A stretch of DNA of 46,614 bases, from positions 1 to 46,614 of the forward strand of contig CAMZIO010000011.1 of the NCBI GenBank assembly GCA_947307255.1, read 5' to 3'. The position numbers and the translations under genes were made by a program. The notes below the pieces were generated by a model, which saw only the letters and a list, made by a program, of their open reading frames with translations, did not search any database and was not told the origin of the DNA. Source of the stretch: an uncultured Clostridia bacterium. Lineage in GTDB: Bacteria > Bacillota > Clostridia > Oscillospirales > Oscillospiraceae. Shown piece after piece: positions 1 through 9,986 of the stretch. Position 1 is the stretch's first letter, and each line of letters opens with the position of its first letter.

Positions 1-147
1 CGGTAATAAAACACAGACATCCAATGTTAAAGGAAACAAGAAACGACTTTTTCCAATAAATTTTCATACAGATTCCGTTATTGCCCCCTTGCCTGGGGTT
101 GGGGCGGGGTGGTTTTTGTTAACCCCTCCCGATTTTTTTCAATCCAC

Positions 148-243
148 GCGGTGCGCAGCACCGCTGCGTCAGCAAAAAGGCGGCTTGCCGCGCAAGACGA
201 CCTTTGCTGACGTGGGTTTGGGAGGGGAAGGGATTCCCCTCCC
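148..243. repeat. Cluster of short inverted repeats in a gene-free stretch
   Basis: Three inverted repeats lie in about 100 bases: 7-bp arms at 148-154/158-164 (GCGGTGC / GCACCGC), 10-bp arms at 167-176/203-212 (CGTCAGCAAA / TTTGCTGACG), and 10-bp arms at 220-229/234-243 (GGGAGGGGAA / TTCCCCTCCC) followed by GGTTTTCTT. The phrase CCCTCCCG + T-rich + AATCC occurs twice (near 125-145 and 239-256), suggesting a duplicated unit. Together with the hairpin at 279-336 this fills 1-434, in which I see no credible gene. It could be a genome-wide intergenic repeat or the 3' end of the rnhA transcription unit. Confidence 0.6.
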
Positions 244-278
244 GGTTTTCTTAATCCTTCCGCGCCTCTTGGCGAGGT

Positions 279-336
279 ACACAACACACAGTAAAAACCC
301 CTGCCATCCGGCAGGGGTTTTTACTGTGTGTTGTGT
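279..336. repeat. Perfect 27-bp inverted repeat with 4-nt loop
   Basis: The arms 279-305 and 310-336 are perfectly complementary around the loop ATCC (306-309). The arm reads ACACAACACACAG, then TAAAAACCCCTGCC. The core (AAAAACCCCTGCC and its complement) resembles a bidirectional terminator stem, but there is no T-run outside the stem. The length and perfection exceed a usual terminator. It lies downstream of rnhA (minus strand). It could be a terminator, a repeat element or a transposon-end relic. Confidence 0.85.
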
Positions 337-461
337 GTATTTTAGGAGGGAGAAAATCACATCGGGAGTTACCCTTTGCAAGTATAAAATAGCAAGGATT
401 CATGGCCAAAGTTTGAATCCCCTGTGAACATTTTGTGAATTCCAGTCGTTTTCTCCGGGGC

Positions 462-941
462 CTACCCGTTTTCCTCCCAGAGCACGGCGGCGTCAGCCGC
501 ACCGTCGCGGAATTTGCGGCTCTCGGCCACGGCCAGCGCGTCGCAGCGGTTGTTGTACGCGTTCTCCGCGTGGCCCTTGACCCAGTGATAGCGCAGGTCG
601 TGGCGTGCGACGAGCGGCAGGAGCCTCTCCCAGAGGTCCACGTTGAGCGCAGGCTTTTTATCGCTTTTGATCCAGCCCTTTTTCTGCCAGCCGTAAACCC
701 AGCCGCGGCTGAGCGCGTCGATGACGTATTTCGAGTCCGAATACAGCTCGACGACGCAGGGCTGTTTCAAAAGCTGCAGCGCCTCGATCACGGCGGTGAG
801 CTCCATGCGGTTGTTGGTCGTCTCCGCCGCACCGCCGGCGAGCTCCTTTTCGTGCTCTCCGTAACGCAGGATCGCTCCCCAGCCGCCCGGGCCTGGATTG
901 CCGCTGCACGCGCCGTCGGTATAGATGGTTACTGTTTTCAT
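462..941 (-). CDS. rnhA: Ribonuclease HI
   Basis: Type 1 RNase H (159 aa), which cuts the RNA strand of RNA-DNA hybrids in the cytoplasm. The N-terminus carries the family hallmark [16 protein letters not shown]. The four metal-binding carboxylates are visible as D9, E47 (NNRMEL), D69 (YSDSKYV) and D134 (NNRCDALA), and the histidine loop VKGHAEN is present. Length matches the E. coli type (155 aa). The ATG at 941 has GGAG upstream. It follows a small SHOCT-like membrane protein by 12 bases and probably belongs to the same minus-strand unit as greA. Confidence 0.96.
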   Translation of the reverse strand: MKTVTIYTDGACSGNPGPGGWGAILRYGEHEKELAGGAAETTNNRMELTAVIEALQLLKQPCVVELYSDSKYVIDALSRGWVYGWQKKGWIKSDKKPALNVDLWERLLPLVARHDLRYHWVKGHAENAYNNRCDALAVAESRKFRDGAADAAVLWEENG

Positions 942-953
942 GTCGTTTCTCCG

Positions 954-1337
954 TCAGCGCATATGCTTTTTCTTCACGCTTTCCACGCGCTGGTCGTATT
1001 CCTGCTGATCCAGGATCCCCGCCTGGTAGAGCGTCTTCAGGCTTTCCAGCCGCTCTTCGCAGCTGTCCATTTTGATGGAATGCACCTGCTCGGCGTCGTC
1101 CTGCTTCTCCTTGGCGCGGCGCCACCGTTCCGCGTCGTCCCGCTGCTCGTTGGCGCGGCGCCATTGCTCCACGCGCTGCATCCGCTCACGCCGCTTGCTC
1201 TGGATATCACGGCTCGGCGGCGTCTCCGCCGCAGCACCCTGTGCGTCCTCCGCCTGCTTTTTTCTGTTTCTCTCCACCGCCGAAACAAAAGCGCCGAAGA
1301 GATACGCCGCTATGAGCAAACCGATCACTGCTCCCAT
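954..1337 (-). CDS. Small membrane protein with C-terminal SHOCT-like motif
   Basis: 127-aa protein of unknown role. A single N-terminal membrane segment (about residues 2-20, VIGLLIAAYLFGAFVSAV) is followed by a highly charged Arg/Glu/Lys-rich region with repeated WRRA(N/K)E units (about 60-85), likely helical. The C-terminal 30 residues (ESLKTLYQAGILDQQEY) resemble the short SHOCT motif. The start has a strong AAGGAGG. A second protein of the same design lies beyond greA (1926-2429). SHOCT motifs are often at the ends of membrane or oligomerising proteins; no activity can be inferred. Confidence 0.75.
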   Translation of the reverse strand: MGAVIGLLIAAYLFGAFVSAVERNRKKQAEDAQGAAAETPPSRDIQSKRRERMQRVEQWRRANEQRDDAERWRRAKEKQDDAEQVHSIKMDSCEERLESLKTLYQAGILDQQEYDQRVESVKKKHMR

Positions 1338-1417
1338 TTCCCGTTCCTCCTTCGTTATGCATTGACGCTTCCCTGCCCGGATCGGGCCGGTTCGGGATCC
1401 ATTCTCTCCCGGTGTTT

Positions 1418-1921
1418 TCAGTACGAGCTGATCTCCAGCGAGCTGTCGTCCTCTCCGGGCTCCACGCTGCGGATCTCCACGGTGTATTTCAGCTCCGGAC
1501 TGACGACGACCTCCACGCGCTCGCCCGTCCTGTGCCCCAGCAGCGCCTTGCCCACGGGCGATTCCTTGCTGACAAGGCCGCGCAGCGCGTTTTGCCGCAG
1601 CGTGGTCACCAGCCGGAGCTGCTGCTCGCGTCCCAGCTTTTCGTTGAAGATCGTTACCTTGCTGAAAAGCCCCACCGTGTCTGCATACTGCCTGACGTCG
1701 ATCACCTTCGCCGTGGCGATCATGCGCTCTAAGTAGCGGATGCGGCTCTCGTTGCGGTTTTTCTCCTGCTTGGCCACCTTGTATTCGTAATTTTCGGACA
1801 GGTCGCCAAAGGCCCGCGCCGTCTGCACGTCCTCGATCAGCTTCGGTCGCAGCACGATGCGGCGGTGATCCAGCTCCGCTTTCATTTTGTCGATATCAAC
1901 CCGTGTCAGTTCGTCGTACAT
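1418..1921 (-). CDS. greA: Transcription elongation factor GreA
   Basis: GreA (167 aa) rescues backtracked RNA polymerase by stimulating transcript cleavage. The N-terminal coiled coil carries the acidic tip GDLSENYEY (D40 and E43 are the expected metal-coordinating residues). The C-terminal FKBP-like domain has the usual signature around SPVGKALLGHRTGERVEV. It differs from textbook GreA in a long basic first helix (HRRIVLRPKL). It starts 4 bases after the upstream gene, so the two are probably co-transcribed. Confidence 0.93.
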   Translation of the reverse strand: MYDELTRVDIDKMKAELDHRRIVLRPKLIEDVQTARAFGDLSENYEYKVAKQEKNRNESRIRYLERMIATAKVIDVRQYADTVGLFSKVTIFNEKLGREQQLRLVTTLRQNALRGLVSKESPVGKALLGHRTGERVEVVVSPELKYTVEIRSVEPGEDDSSLEISSY

Positions 1922-1925
1922 TTCC

Positions 1926-2429
1926 TTACTCCAGCTTGTTCAGTCTCTCGCGGTACTCCTCTTTCGTCAGCAGTCCCGCCTCCAGCAGCCGCGCGAGCTC
2001 CTCGCGCTTTTTCAGCGCGGTCTCGGTTGAAACCGCCTCCTTCTCCGGCGGCGCGCTCGGCGCGTCCTCCCCGCCGGACATCTCCTCCCACTCTTTGACC
2101 TCCGCACGGTAGCATCGGACATACAGGCCAACCGCTGCCGCGACGATTATCTGCATGAGGGGCAGCGAGAACAACGCGCGCACATCCCGGTGCGAAGTTT
2201 GCCAGGTATTGGCGAGCAACAGCACGGCGATGATAACCGCCACCAGCACGGCCACCGCGCTTGCGATTCGTTTCCCGCGGGGGCGAACTCTCTTTTCGTT
2301 GCTTTCGCTTCGCGCCGGTTCGGCGCCGGTGGCCTGACTTGCTCTGTGATTCCGGTTTTTCTGCACAAGATTGGCCAGCTCGCCCAGCGCGAAAATAACG
2401 AGGGCCAAAACGATCAAAAGGCTTAGCAT
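1926..2429 (-). CDS. Membrane protein with C-terminal SHOCT-like motif
   Basis: 167-aa protein of unknown function. The start is the ATG at 2429, preceded by GGGAGGTGCGCC; an upstream in-frame extension is not supported. Membrane segments lie at about residues 2-18 (LSLLIVLALVIFALGEL), 52-70 (IASAVAVLVAVIIAVLLL) and 85-100. The C-terminus has the SHOCT-like pattern REELARLLEAGLLTKEEYRERL, very close to the tail of the protein at 954-1337. It lies directly upstream of greA. A role as membrane partner or oligomerising scaffold is conjecture. Confidence 0.75.
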   Translation of the reverse strand: MLSLLIVLALVIFALGELANLVQKNRNHRASQATGAEPARSESNEKRVRPRGKRIASAVAVLVAVIIAVLLLANTWQTSHRDVRALFSLPLMQIIVAAAVGLYVRCYRAEVKEWEEMSGGEDAPSAPPEKEAVSTETALKKREELARLLEAGLLTKEEYRERLNKLE

Positions 2430-2493
2430 GGCGCACCTCCCGTGTTTTTCTGTCCTTATGATAGCGCGCCGCGCAGGAAACGCCACCAACCAC

Positions 2494-2524
2494 AAGTTGC
2501 GCGGGAAGGTTTCCCGCGCAACTT
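2494..2524 (-). terminator. Hairpin after gyrA
   Basis: Perfect 14-bp stem (2494-2507 with 2511-2524, AAGTTGCGCGGGAA) and a 3-nt loop, 20 bases past the gyrA stop. The T-run on the minus strand is poor (TTGTGGTTGG), so it may be a weak terminator or an mRNA-stabilising hairpin. Confidence 0.6.
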
Positions 2525-2543
2525 GCGGTTTGCAGCCCTTTAT

Positions 2544-5060
2544 TTAATCCTCGTCCGTGCCGGGCAGCTCCGCCTCGCCGTCCGCGCCGACCTTCTCCGC
2601 GCGGGCGATGGAAATGACCTTCACGCCCTCGCCCAGGCGCATGATGCGCACGCCCTGCACGGCACGGCCATAGACGTTGATATTGCTGACCGCCGTGCGG
2701 ATGATGATACCGTCGTCCGAAATCAGCATGACGTCCTCGTCTCCGTCGACGACCTTGATGGCGACCACGCCGCCGGTTTTGTCGGTAACCTTATAGCTCT
2801 TCATGCCGAAGCCGCCGCGCTTTTGCACGTCGTCCCCGCGGAAGAATTCCTCCACCTCCGTGCGCTTGCCGTAGCCGTTTTCCGTGATGGACAGCAGGGT
2901 TTTGCCGCTCTTGGCGCGCGCCGCGCCGATGACGTAGTCGCCCCCGCGCAGCTTGATTCCGCGCACGCCGACCGCGTCGCGGCCCATACAGCGCACGTCG
3001 TTTTCGTTGAAGCAGATCGCCATGCCGTCGTGCGTGGCGATGAGAATATTCTGCTGCCCGTCGGTCAGGCGCACTTCGATCAGCTCGTCGCCGTCCTCCA
3101 GCGTCAGCGCGCGGATACCGCCGCGGCGGATCGTGTTGATTGCGGTGAGCGGCAGGCGCTTGACCGTGCCGCCGCGCGTGATGAACATCAGATAGGCGTT
3201 CTCATCCGTCATGTCCTTCACCGCGATGCCGGCGGTAACGCATTCGCCCTCCTCCAGCGGCAGGACGTTGACGATGCTCGTGCCTCTTGCCGCGCGGCCG
3301 GCCTCCGGGATGAGGTAGCCCTTCTTGCGGTGCACGCGTCCGCGGTTGGTGAAAAAGAGGATGTAGTCGTGCGTGGACGCGGTGAAAACCCCCTCCACAT
3401 AGTCCTCCTCGCGCGTGGTCATCGCACGCACGCCCTTGCCGCCGCGCTTTTGCGCGCTGTACTCGTCGGCGGGGGTGCGCTTGATGTAGCCGTTGTGCGT
3501 GAGGGTGTAGACGCACTGCTCCTCCTCGATCAGATCCTCGATGTCGATCTCGTCCTCGACCTCCTGAATCTCGGTTTTGCGCGCGTCGCCGTACTTATCG
3601 CGGATCTCGGTCAGCTCGTCCTTGAGCACTTGGCGGATCATCGTCTCCGAGCCGAGCAGCTCCTGATAATAGGCGATCTTCTCCTCCAGCTCTTTGTACT
3701 CGTTTTCCAGCTTCTCGCGGTCCAGTCCCTGCAGTCTGCGAAGCTGCATGGAAAGGATCGCCTCGGCCTGCACCTCGTCCAGCCCGAAGCGCGCCATCAG
3801 ATTTTCCCTGGCGTTGTCATAGCTGGAGCGAATGATGCGGATGACCTCGTCGATGTTGTCCTGTGCGATCAGCAAGCCCTCGAGCAGATGCGCGCGCTCT
3901 TGCGCCTTGCGCAGATCGTAGCGCGTGCGGCGCACGATCAGATCCTCCTGGAACGCCAGATACTCGTCGATAATATGGCGCAGGGAGAGAATCTTGGGCT
4001 GCTTCTGGTTGTCCACCAGCGCCAGCATATTGATGGCAAAGCTGGTTTGCATCTGCGTCTGGGCGAACAGGCGGTTGAGTACGACCTGGGGATTCGCGTC
4101 GCGCTTGACGTCGATGACGATGCGCATACCCGTGCGGTCGGACTGGTCGGTGATGTTGCTGATGCCCTCCAACCGCTTGTCATTGACCTGATCAGCCATG
4201 TTCTTGATCAGCATCCGCTTGTTGACCTGATAGGGAAGCTCGGTAACGATAATGCGGGTGCGCTCATGTGCAAGCTCCTCAAACTCGGTGCGGGCGCGCA
4301 GAATGATCTTGCCGCGCCCCGTGGCATAGGCCGCGCGGATGCCGCTGCGCCCCATGATGATGCCCCGGGTCGGGAAGTCCGGGCCGCTGACGTGCTGCAT
4401 CAGATCGTAAAGCGTCGCATCCGGATTGTCCAGCACGCAGATGCAGGCGTTGATGACCTCGGTCAAATTGTGCGGGGGGATATTGGTCGCCATGCCGACG
4501 GCGATACCGGACGAGCCGTTGACCAGCAGGTTCGGGAAGCGTGCAGGCAGCACGCGCGGCTCTTTGCGCGTCTCGTCGAAGTTGGGGTCCCAATCCACGG
4601 TCTCCTTGTCGATATCGCGCAGGATCTCGTTGGCCATCTTCGCCATGCGGGCTTCCGTATAACGGTAAGCCGCCGGGGGATCGCCGTCCACCGTACCGAA
4701 GTTGCCGTGGCCGTCGATGAGCGGGTAGCGCATGGAAAAGCTCTGCGCCATACGCACCAGCGCGTCGTACACGCTCGCGTCGCCGTGGGGATGGTAGCGG
4801 CCCAGCACGTCGCCGACGGTGGTAACGCTCTTACGGAATGCCTTGTCGCTCGTCAGCCCGTCCTCGTACATGGCGTAAAGAATGCGGCGGTGCACCGGCT
4901 TTAAGCCGTCGCGCACGTCGGGCAGCGCGCGCCCGACGATCACCGACATCGCATACTCGATGTAGGAGGTCTTCATCTCGCTGACCAACTCGCTGTTGAT
5001 GATTTTCTGTTCCGGATAACGCAGGGATTCCGGATCGTAATCGACGTTTCTACGTGCCAT
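2544..5060 (-). CDS. gyrA: DNA gyrase subunit A
   Basis: Breakage-reunion subunit of gyrase (838 aa), which works with GyrB to introduce negative supercoils. The ATG at 5060 is chosen because AAAGGAGG lies 8 bases upstream; an in-frame ATG seven codons earlier lacks this. The active-site tyrosine is Y134 (YRYTEARM). The quinolone pocket reads [11 protein letters not shown] at about residues 90-100, so the position of E. coli Ser83 is alanine (A95) while the Asp87 equivalent is kept (D99). The C-terminal beta-pinwheel carries a GyrA-box (QKRGGKG), separating it from ParC. It lies 17 bases after gyrB. Confidence 0.97.
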   Translation of the reverse strand: MARRNVDYDPESLRYPEQKIINSELVSEMKTSYIEYAMSVIVGRALPDVRDGLKPVHRRILYAMYEDGLTSDKAFRKSVTTVGDVLGRYHPHGDASVYDALVRMAQSFSMRYPLIDGHGNFGTVDGDPPAAYRYTEARMAKMANEILRDIDKETVDWDPNFDETRKEPRVLPARFPNLLVNGSSGIAVGMATNIPPHNLTEVINACICVLDNPDATLYDLMQHVSGPDFPTRGIIMGRSGIRAAYATGRGKIILRARTEFEELAHERTRIIVTELPYQVNKRMLIKNMADQVNDKRLEGISNITDQSDRTGMRIVIDVKRDANPQVVLNRLFAQTQMQTSFAINMLALVDNQKQPKILSLRHIIDEYLAFQEDLIVRRTRYDLRKAQERAHLLEGLLIAQDNIDEVIRIIRSSYDNARENLMARFGLDEVQAEAILSMQLRRLQGLDREKLENEYKELEEKIAYYQELLGSETMIRQVLKDELTEIRDKYGDARKTEIQEVEDEIDIEDLIEEEQCVYTLTHNGYIKRTPADEYSAQKRGGKGVRAMTTREEDYVEGVFTASTHDYILFFTNRGRVHRKKGYLIPEAGRAARGTSIVNVLPLEEGECVTAGIAVKDMTDENAYLMFITRGGTVKRLPLTAINTIRRGGIRALTLEDGDELIEVRLTDGQQNILIATHDGMAICFNENDVRCMGRDAVGVRGIKLRGGDYVIGAARAKSGKTLLSITENGYGKRTEVEEFFRGDDVQKRGGFGMKSYKVTDKTGGVVAIKVVDGDEDVMLISDDGIIIRTAVSNINVYGRAVQGVRIMRLGEGVKVISIARAEKVGADGEAELPGTDED

Positions 5061-5077
5061 GATGAACGCCTCCTTTC

Positions 5078-7054
<1,977 letters not shown>

Positions 7055-7321
7055 TTACAGCACGGTTTCACCGCTCTCCACACGCCCGGCCAGCGTGCGG
7101 CTTGCCAGCTGAGAGAGGTAGACGAGCTGGCGATGATACGGGTGATCGCAGAGAAGGAAGGATTTGGGAATGTCCTCGCAGGCGTCGATCACGACGCCGT
7201 CCTCCTCCGCCCGCTTTAAAAATCCGGCGGTGATCTTCGCCTGGGACGTGATTTCCAGGTCAAAGACGCCGATGATGCGCCGCTGCGGCAGCATGACGTT
7301 ATTGCCGATATGAAGATACAT
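7055..7321 (-). CDS. remB: RemB/YaaB-type DUF370 regulator
   Basis: 88-aa protein of the DUF370 family. The opening YLHIGNNVMLPQRRIIGVFDLE is the family signature, and the position between recF and gyrB matches B. subtilis yaaB (remB). RemA/RemB proteins there affect matrix gene expression, and RemA is a ring-shaped DNA-binding protein; the role here is by analogy. The start is the ATG at 7321, whose A is shared with the recF TGA (TGATG), implying translational coupling. An upstream TTG is not needed. The tail beyond the core (about residues 60-88) is longer than usual. Confidence 0.85.
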   Translation of the reverse strand: MYLHIGNNVMLPQRRIIGVFDLEITSQAKITAGFLKRAEEDGVVIDACEDIPKSFLLCDHPYHRQLVYLSQLASRTLAGRVESGETVL

Positions 7322-8424
7322 CAACGCACCTTCCCTTCCTCCACGTGCAGCACCGTTCCGCCCAGCAGCGTTTCCAGCCGGTCTTCCTCGCAGCAGGTGA
7401 TGAGCACCTGCCCGCCGGAGATCCGGTTGAGCACGAATTCCTGTCGATGCACGTCAAGCTCCGAGAGCACGTCGTCAAGCAGCAGCACCGGCGCCTGTCC
7501 GGTAATTTCATTATAAATATCCCGCTCGGCCAGCTTAAAGGCCAGCGCCGCCGTGCGCGTCTGCCCCTGCGAAGAAAACTGTCGCGCAGCGTTCCCGCCG
7601 ATCGTTACGGCGATATCGTCCTTGTGCGGGCCGGAGAGACAAAGATGGGAGGTAAGCTCCGCCTGTGCGTGCTCCGCCTGGTGGCGCAGAAGCTGCGCAA
7701 CGATCTGCTCCTGCGCCGCGAAGGGATCGGAAACGGTCTTCACCGTCTCGTAGCGCAGCGCAAGCTCTTCCCGTCCGCCGGAGCACTCCCGGTGTGCGGT
7801 GGCGGCGTATTCCGCCAGCCGCGCGCAAAACCGCGCGCGATAGTGGATCAGTACCGCGCCCGCAAGCGCCATACGATAGTTGAAATCCGGCAGCGTGTCG
7901 CGCAGGGACGGGTGCTCGTCGCTGTCGCGCAGAATGCGCGTCTTGTGCTCATAGAGTCGGTTGTACTCAGACAGCGCCTCGGCGTAGCGCGGGCGCAGCT
8001 GCACCAGCGATTGGTCCATAAATCTGCGCCGGGCGGCCGCTCCGTCCCGGATCAGCTGCAGATCCTCCGGACAGAAAAAGACCGTACCCAGCACGCCGGA
8101 GAGTTCTCCCGCGCGCTTGATGGGCACCTGATTGACGCTGATTTTGCGACGGTGCGCGGCAGAGAGGGAAATATCCACGACAAAATCTCTTTCCCGTGAA
8201 AAGAGTTCTCCGCGCACGCGGGCGCCTTCCGCGCCAAAGCGGATCAACTCTCGCTCCGTCCTCGCGCGCGGCGAACGCGCACAGGACAGATAGACCACCG
8301 CTTCGAGCAGGTTGGTTTTTCCCTGCGCATTTTCCCCGCAGATCACGTTGCAATGCGGTGAAAAGGTAATTTCCTGCCCCGCGTAGTTGCGAAAATCTTC
8401 CAACAGCAGCTTATTGATCTGCAT
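7321..8424 (-). CDS. recF: DNA replication and repair protein RecF
   Basis: SMC-like ATPase (367 aa) that helps load RecA at gaps and stalled forks. Walker A is GENAQGKT (residues 30-37). The ABC-type signature is SSQGQTRTAALAFKL and Walker B is VLLLDDVLSELD. The reading frame overlaps the end of the S4-domain gene by 14 bases and touches remB at the stop, which indicates tight translational coupling along the dnaA operon. Confidence 0.97.
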   Translation of the reverse strand: MQINKLLLEDFRNYAGQEITFSPHCNVICGENAQGKTNLLEAVVYLSCARSPRARTERELIRFGAEGARVRGELFSRERDFVVDISLSAAHRRKISVNQVPIKRAGELSGVLGTVFFCPEDLQLIRDGAAARRRFMDQSLVQLRPRYAEALSEYNRLYEHKTRILRDSDEHPSLRDTLPDFNYRMALAGAVLIHYRARFCARLAEYAATAHRECSGGREELALRYETVKTVSDPFAAQEQIVAQLLRHQAEHAQAELTSHLCLSGPHKDDIAVTIGGNAARQFSSQGQTRTAALAFKLAERDIYNEITGQAPVLLLDDVLSELDVHRQEFVLNRISGGQVLITCCEEDRLETLLGGTVLHVEEGKVR

Positions 8425-8629
8425 ATTGAACCGTCAGCTCCTGTCCGGCAAAGCGAACGACGTCGCCCGGACGGATCTTTTTGCCCCGCTGCGTGCATAC
8501 CTCGCCGTTTACCGCGGCTTTTCCCTCCGCGATGAGGAGCTTTGCCTCACCCCCCGTGGAGACGAGCGCAGCAAACTTCAAAAGATCCTGCAAGCGGATA
8601 AATTCCGTTTCAATCGTAATAACCTTCAT
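8411..8629 (-). CDS. yaaA: S4-domain protein YaaA/RlbA
   Basis: 72-aa S4 RNA-binding protein. The motif FIRLQDLLKFAALVSTGGEAK and then EGKAAVNGEVCTQRGKKI match the small S4 protein coded between dnaN and recF in Bacillota (B. subtilis yaaA, also called rlbA, implicated in large-subunit ribosome assembly). The start has GGAG at 6 bases. It is 11 bases after dnaN and overlaps recF. Confidence 0.9.
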   Translation of the reverse strand: MKVITIETEFIRLQDLLKFAALVSTGGEAKLLIAEGKAAVNGEVCTQRGKKIRPGDVVRFAGQELTVQYADQ

Positions 8630-8640
8630 ATCCTTCTCCG

Positions 8641-9753
8641 TTACTGCGCCTTCAAACGCACCGGCAACACCATATAGAGAAAGTGCTCCTCCCCGTCGAC
8701 GGGCACCAGAATCGCCGGGGAAATGCTGGTATTCAGCTCTATCTTCACGGCGTCCGCAGGTGCGTAGCGCAGCGCGTCCATCAGATAGCGATTGTTAAAG
8801 CCGATCTCCAGCGCGCCGCCGTCGCCGGCAATCCGGCACACGTCGCGGGCGTCGCCGTTGGCAGTTTTGGCCGAGAGCGTTACGCGGTCTTCTTCAAACA
8901 GGCACCGCACGGGGCTTTTCAGCTTTTCGCTGATGACCACGCTCACACGCTCCAGGCTCTCCAGCATGGCCTTCGTCTCCACCACGACGCCGATCGGATT
9001 GCGCCGGGGAATCGCGTTTTTATAGTCCAGAAAATCTCCCTCCAGCCGGCGGCAGATCAGTTCCGTATTTCCCACCTCAAAGAGAATATGCCGCTCGCCC
9101 AGCGTGATATGGACCAGTTCTTCGATGTCCTCGCATATTTTCTCCACCTCGTTGAGCGCCGTACCGGGCGCAACGAAGGAAAACGCACCGCCGGCGATAC
9201 GCTCCAACGGTTCGCGCCGCAGCGCCAGACGGAAGCCGTCCACTGAAACGACGGTAAGACCTTCGTCGCCAATTTCAAACAGGGAGCCCATATGCACCGG
9301 CCGCGATTCATTGGTGGATACGGCGAACGAGGTCTGCTGGATCATTGCCTTGAGCGTCTTTTCCGGCAGGGAGACGCTGTATTTTTCCTCCACCTCCGGC
9401 AGCTCCGGAAAATCGGCAGCGGACAGCGCCATAATGTCAAAATCCGCGTCGCCGCAGCAAAGATGTACCGTCATCTTCTCGTCGCAGCGAAAGCTGACCG
9501 TATCGTCCGGCAGCCGGCGGATAATATCCCCGAACAGCCGCGCGTTGAGAACGATCTCCCCCTCCTCGGCAACGTCCGCTTCGATCCGGGTACGGATTCC
9601 GATTTGCATATTGTAACCGGAGACCGTCAGCGTTCCGTTTTGGCACAGAAGCAAAAGTCCCTCCAGTGCAGGAATGGAGCTTTTGGTGGAAACCGCGCGG
9701 GAGGCGGTATTGATTGCGTTTTGCAAAACGATCTTTTCACAGGAAAATTTCAT
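8641..9753 (-). CDS. dnaN: DNA polymerase III beta subunit (sliding clamp)
   Basis: Ring-shaped processivity clamp (370 aa) with three repeated clamp domains. The start MKFSCEKIVLQNAINTASRA and the ending LVPVDGEEHFLYMVLPVRL are typical of the family. It is preceded by AGAAAGG and separated from dnaA by 233 bases that hold the presumed origin. Confidence 0.97.
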   Translation of the reverse strand: MKFSCEKIVLQNAINTASRAVSTKSSIPALEGLLLLCQNGTLTVSGYNMQIGIRTRIEADVAEEGEIVLNARLFGDIIRRLPDDTVSFRCDEKMTVHLCCGDADFDIMALSAADFPELPEVEEKYSVSLPEKTLKAMIQQTSFAVSTNESRPVHMGSLFEIGDEGLTVVSVDGFRLALRREPLERIAGGAFSFVAPGTALNEVEKICEDIEELVHITLGERHILFEVGNTELICRRLEGDFLDYKNAIPRRNPIGVVVETKAMLESLERVSVVISEKLKSPVRCLFEEDRVTLSAKTANGDARDVCRIAGDGGALEIGFNNRYLMDALRYAPADAVKIELNTSISPAILVPVDGEEHFLYMVLPVRLKAQ

Positions 9754-9986
9754 GTCGTTTTTCCTTTCTGAATGAAGATTTTTTGATAAGAGAGAAAAAA
9801 GAACGATTTAAAAGTCGTGATAGAAGTAGGAACGAAAAAATGTGGAAAAGAAGAAAGAAAACAGAAAAATCAAGGGAAAAACGGTAACAGAAAAATGTGG
9901 AAAAAACGAAAGAAATCCACAGAAAAAAGAAAAAACAAAAAAGATACACAGGTTTTCTTTCCACATTGTGTTAATTGTGGGAAAAT
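9754..9986. other. oriC: Probable origin of replication (oriC)
   Basis: Strikingly A-rich on the plus strand and without a gene. Two TGTGGAAAA boxes (9841-9849, 9896-9904; reverse TTTTCCACA, one mismatch to TTATCCACA) and weaker matches at 9913-9921, 9957-9965 and 9976-9984 are seen. Next to the 9841 box, on the dnaN side, is TAGAAGTAG (9821-9829), resembling the DnaA-trio of the basal unwinding system, followed by an AT-rich stretch (9781-9820). The position between dnaA and dnaN is the same as the unwinding region of B. subtilis oriC. Confidence 0.8.

Noticed and set aside
89..427. A small gene in the first 434 bases
   Set aside because: The frames run through the inverted repeats and show no coding features or ribosome-binding sites.
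435..1736. Long plus-strand open frame of 433 codons opposite rnhA and greA
   Set aside because: It is antisense to clearly conserved genes; GC-rich third positions create such frames. No family resemblance.
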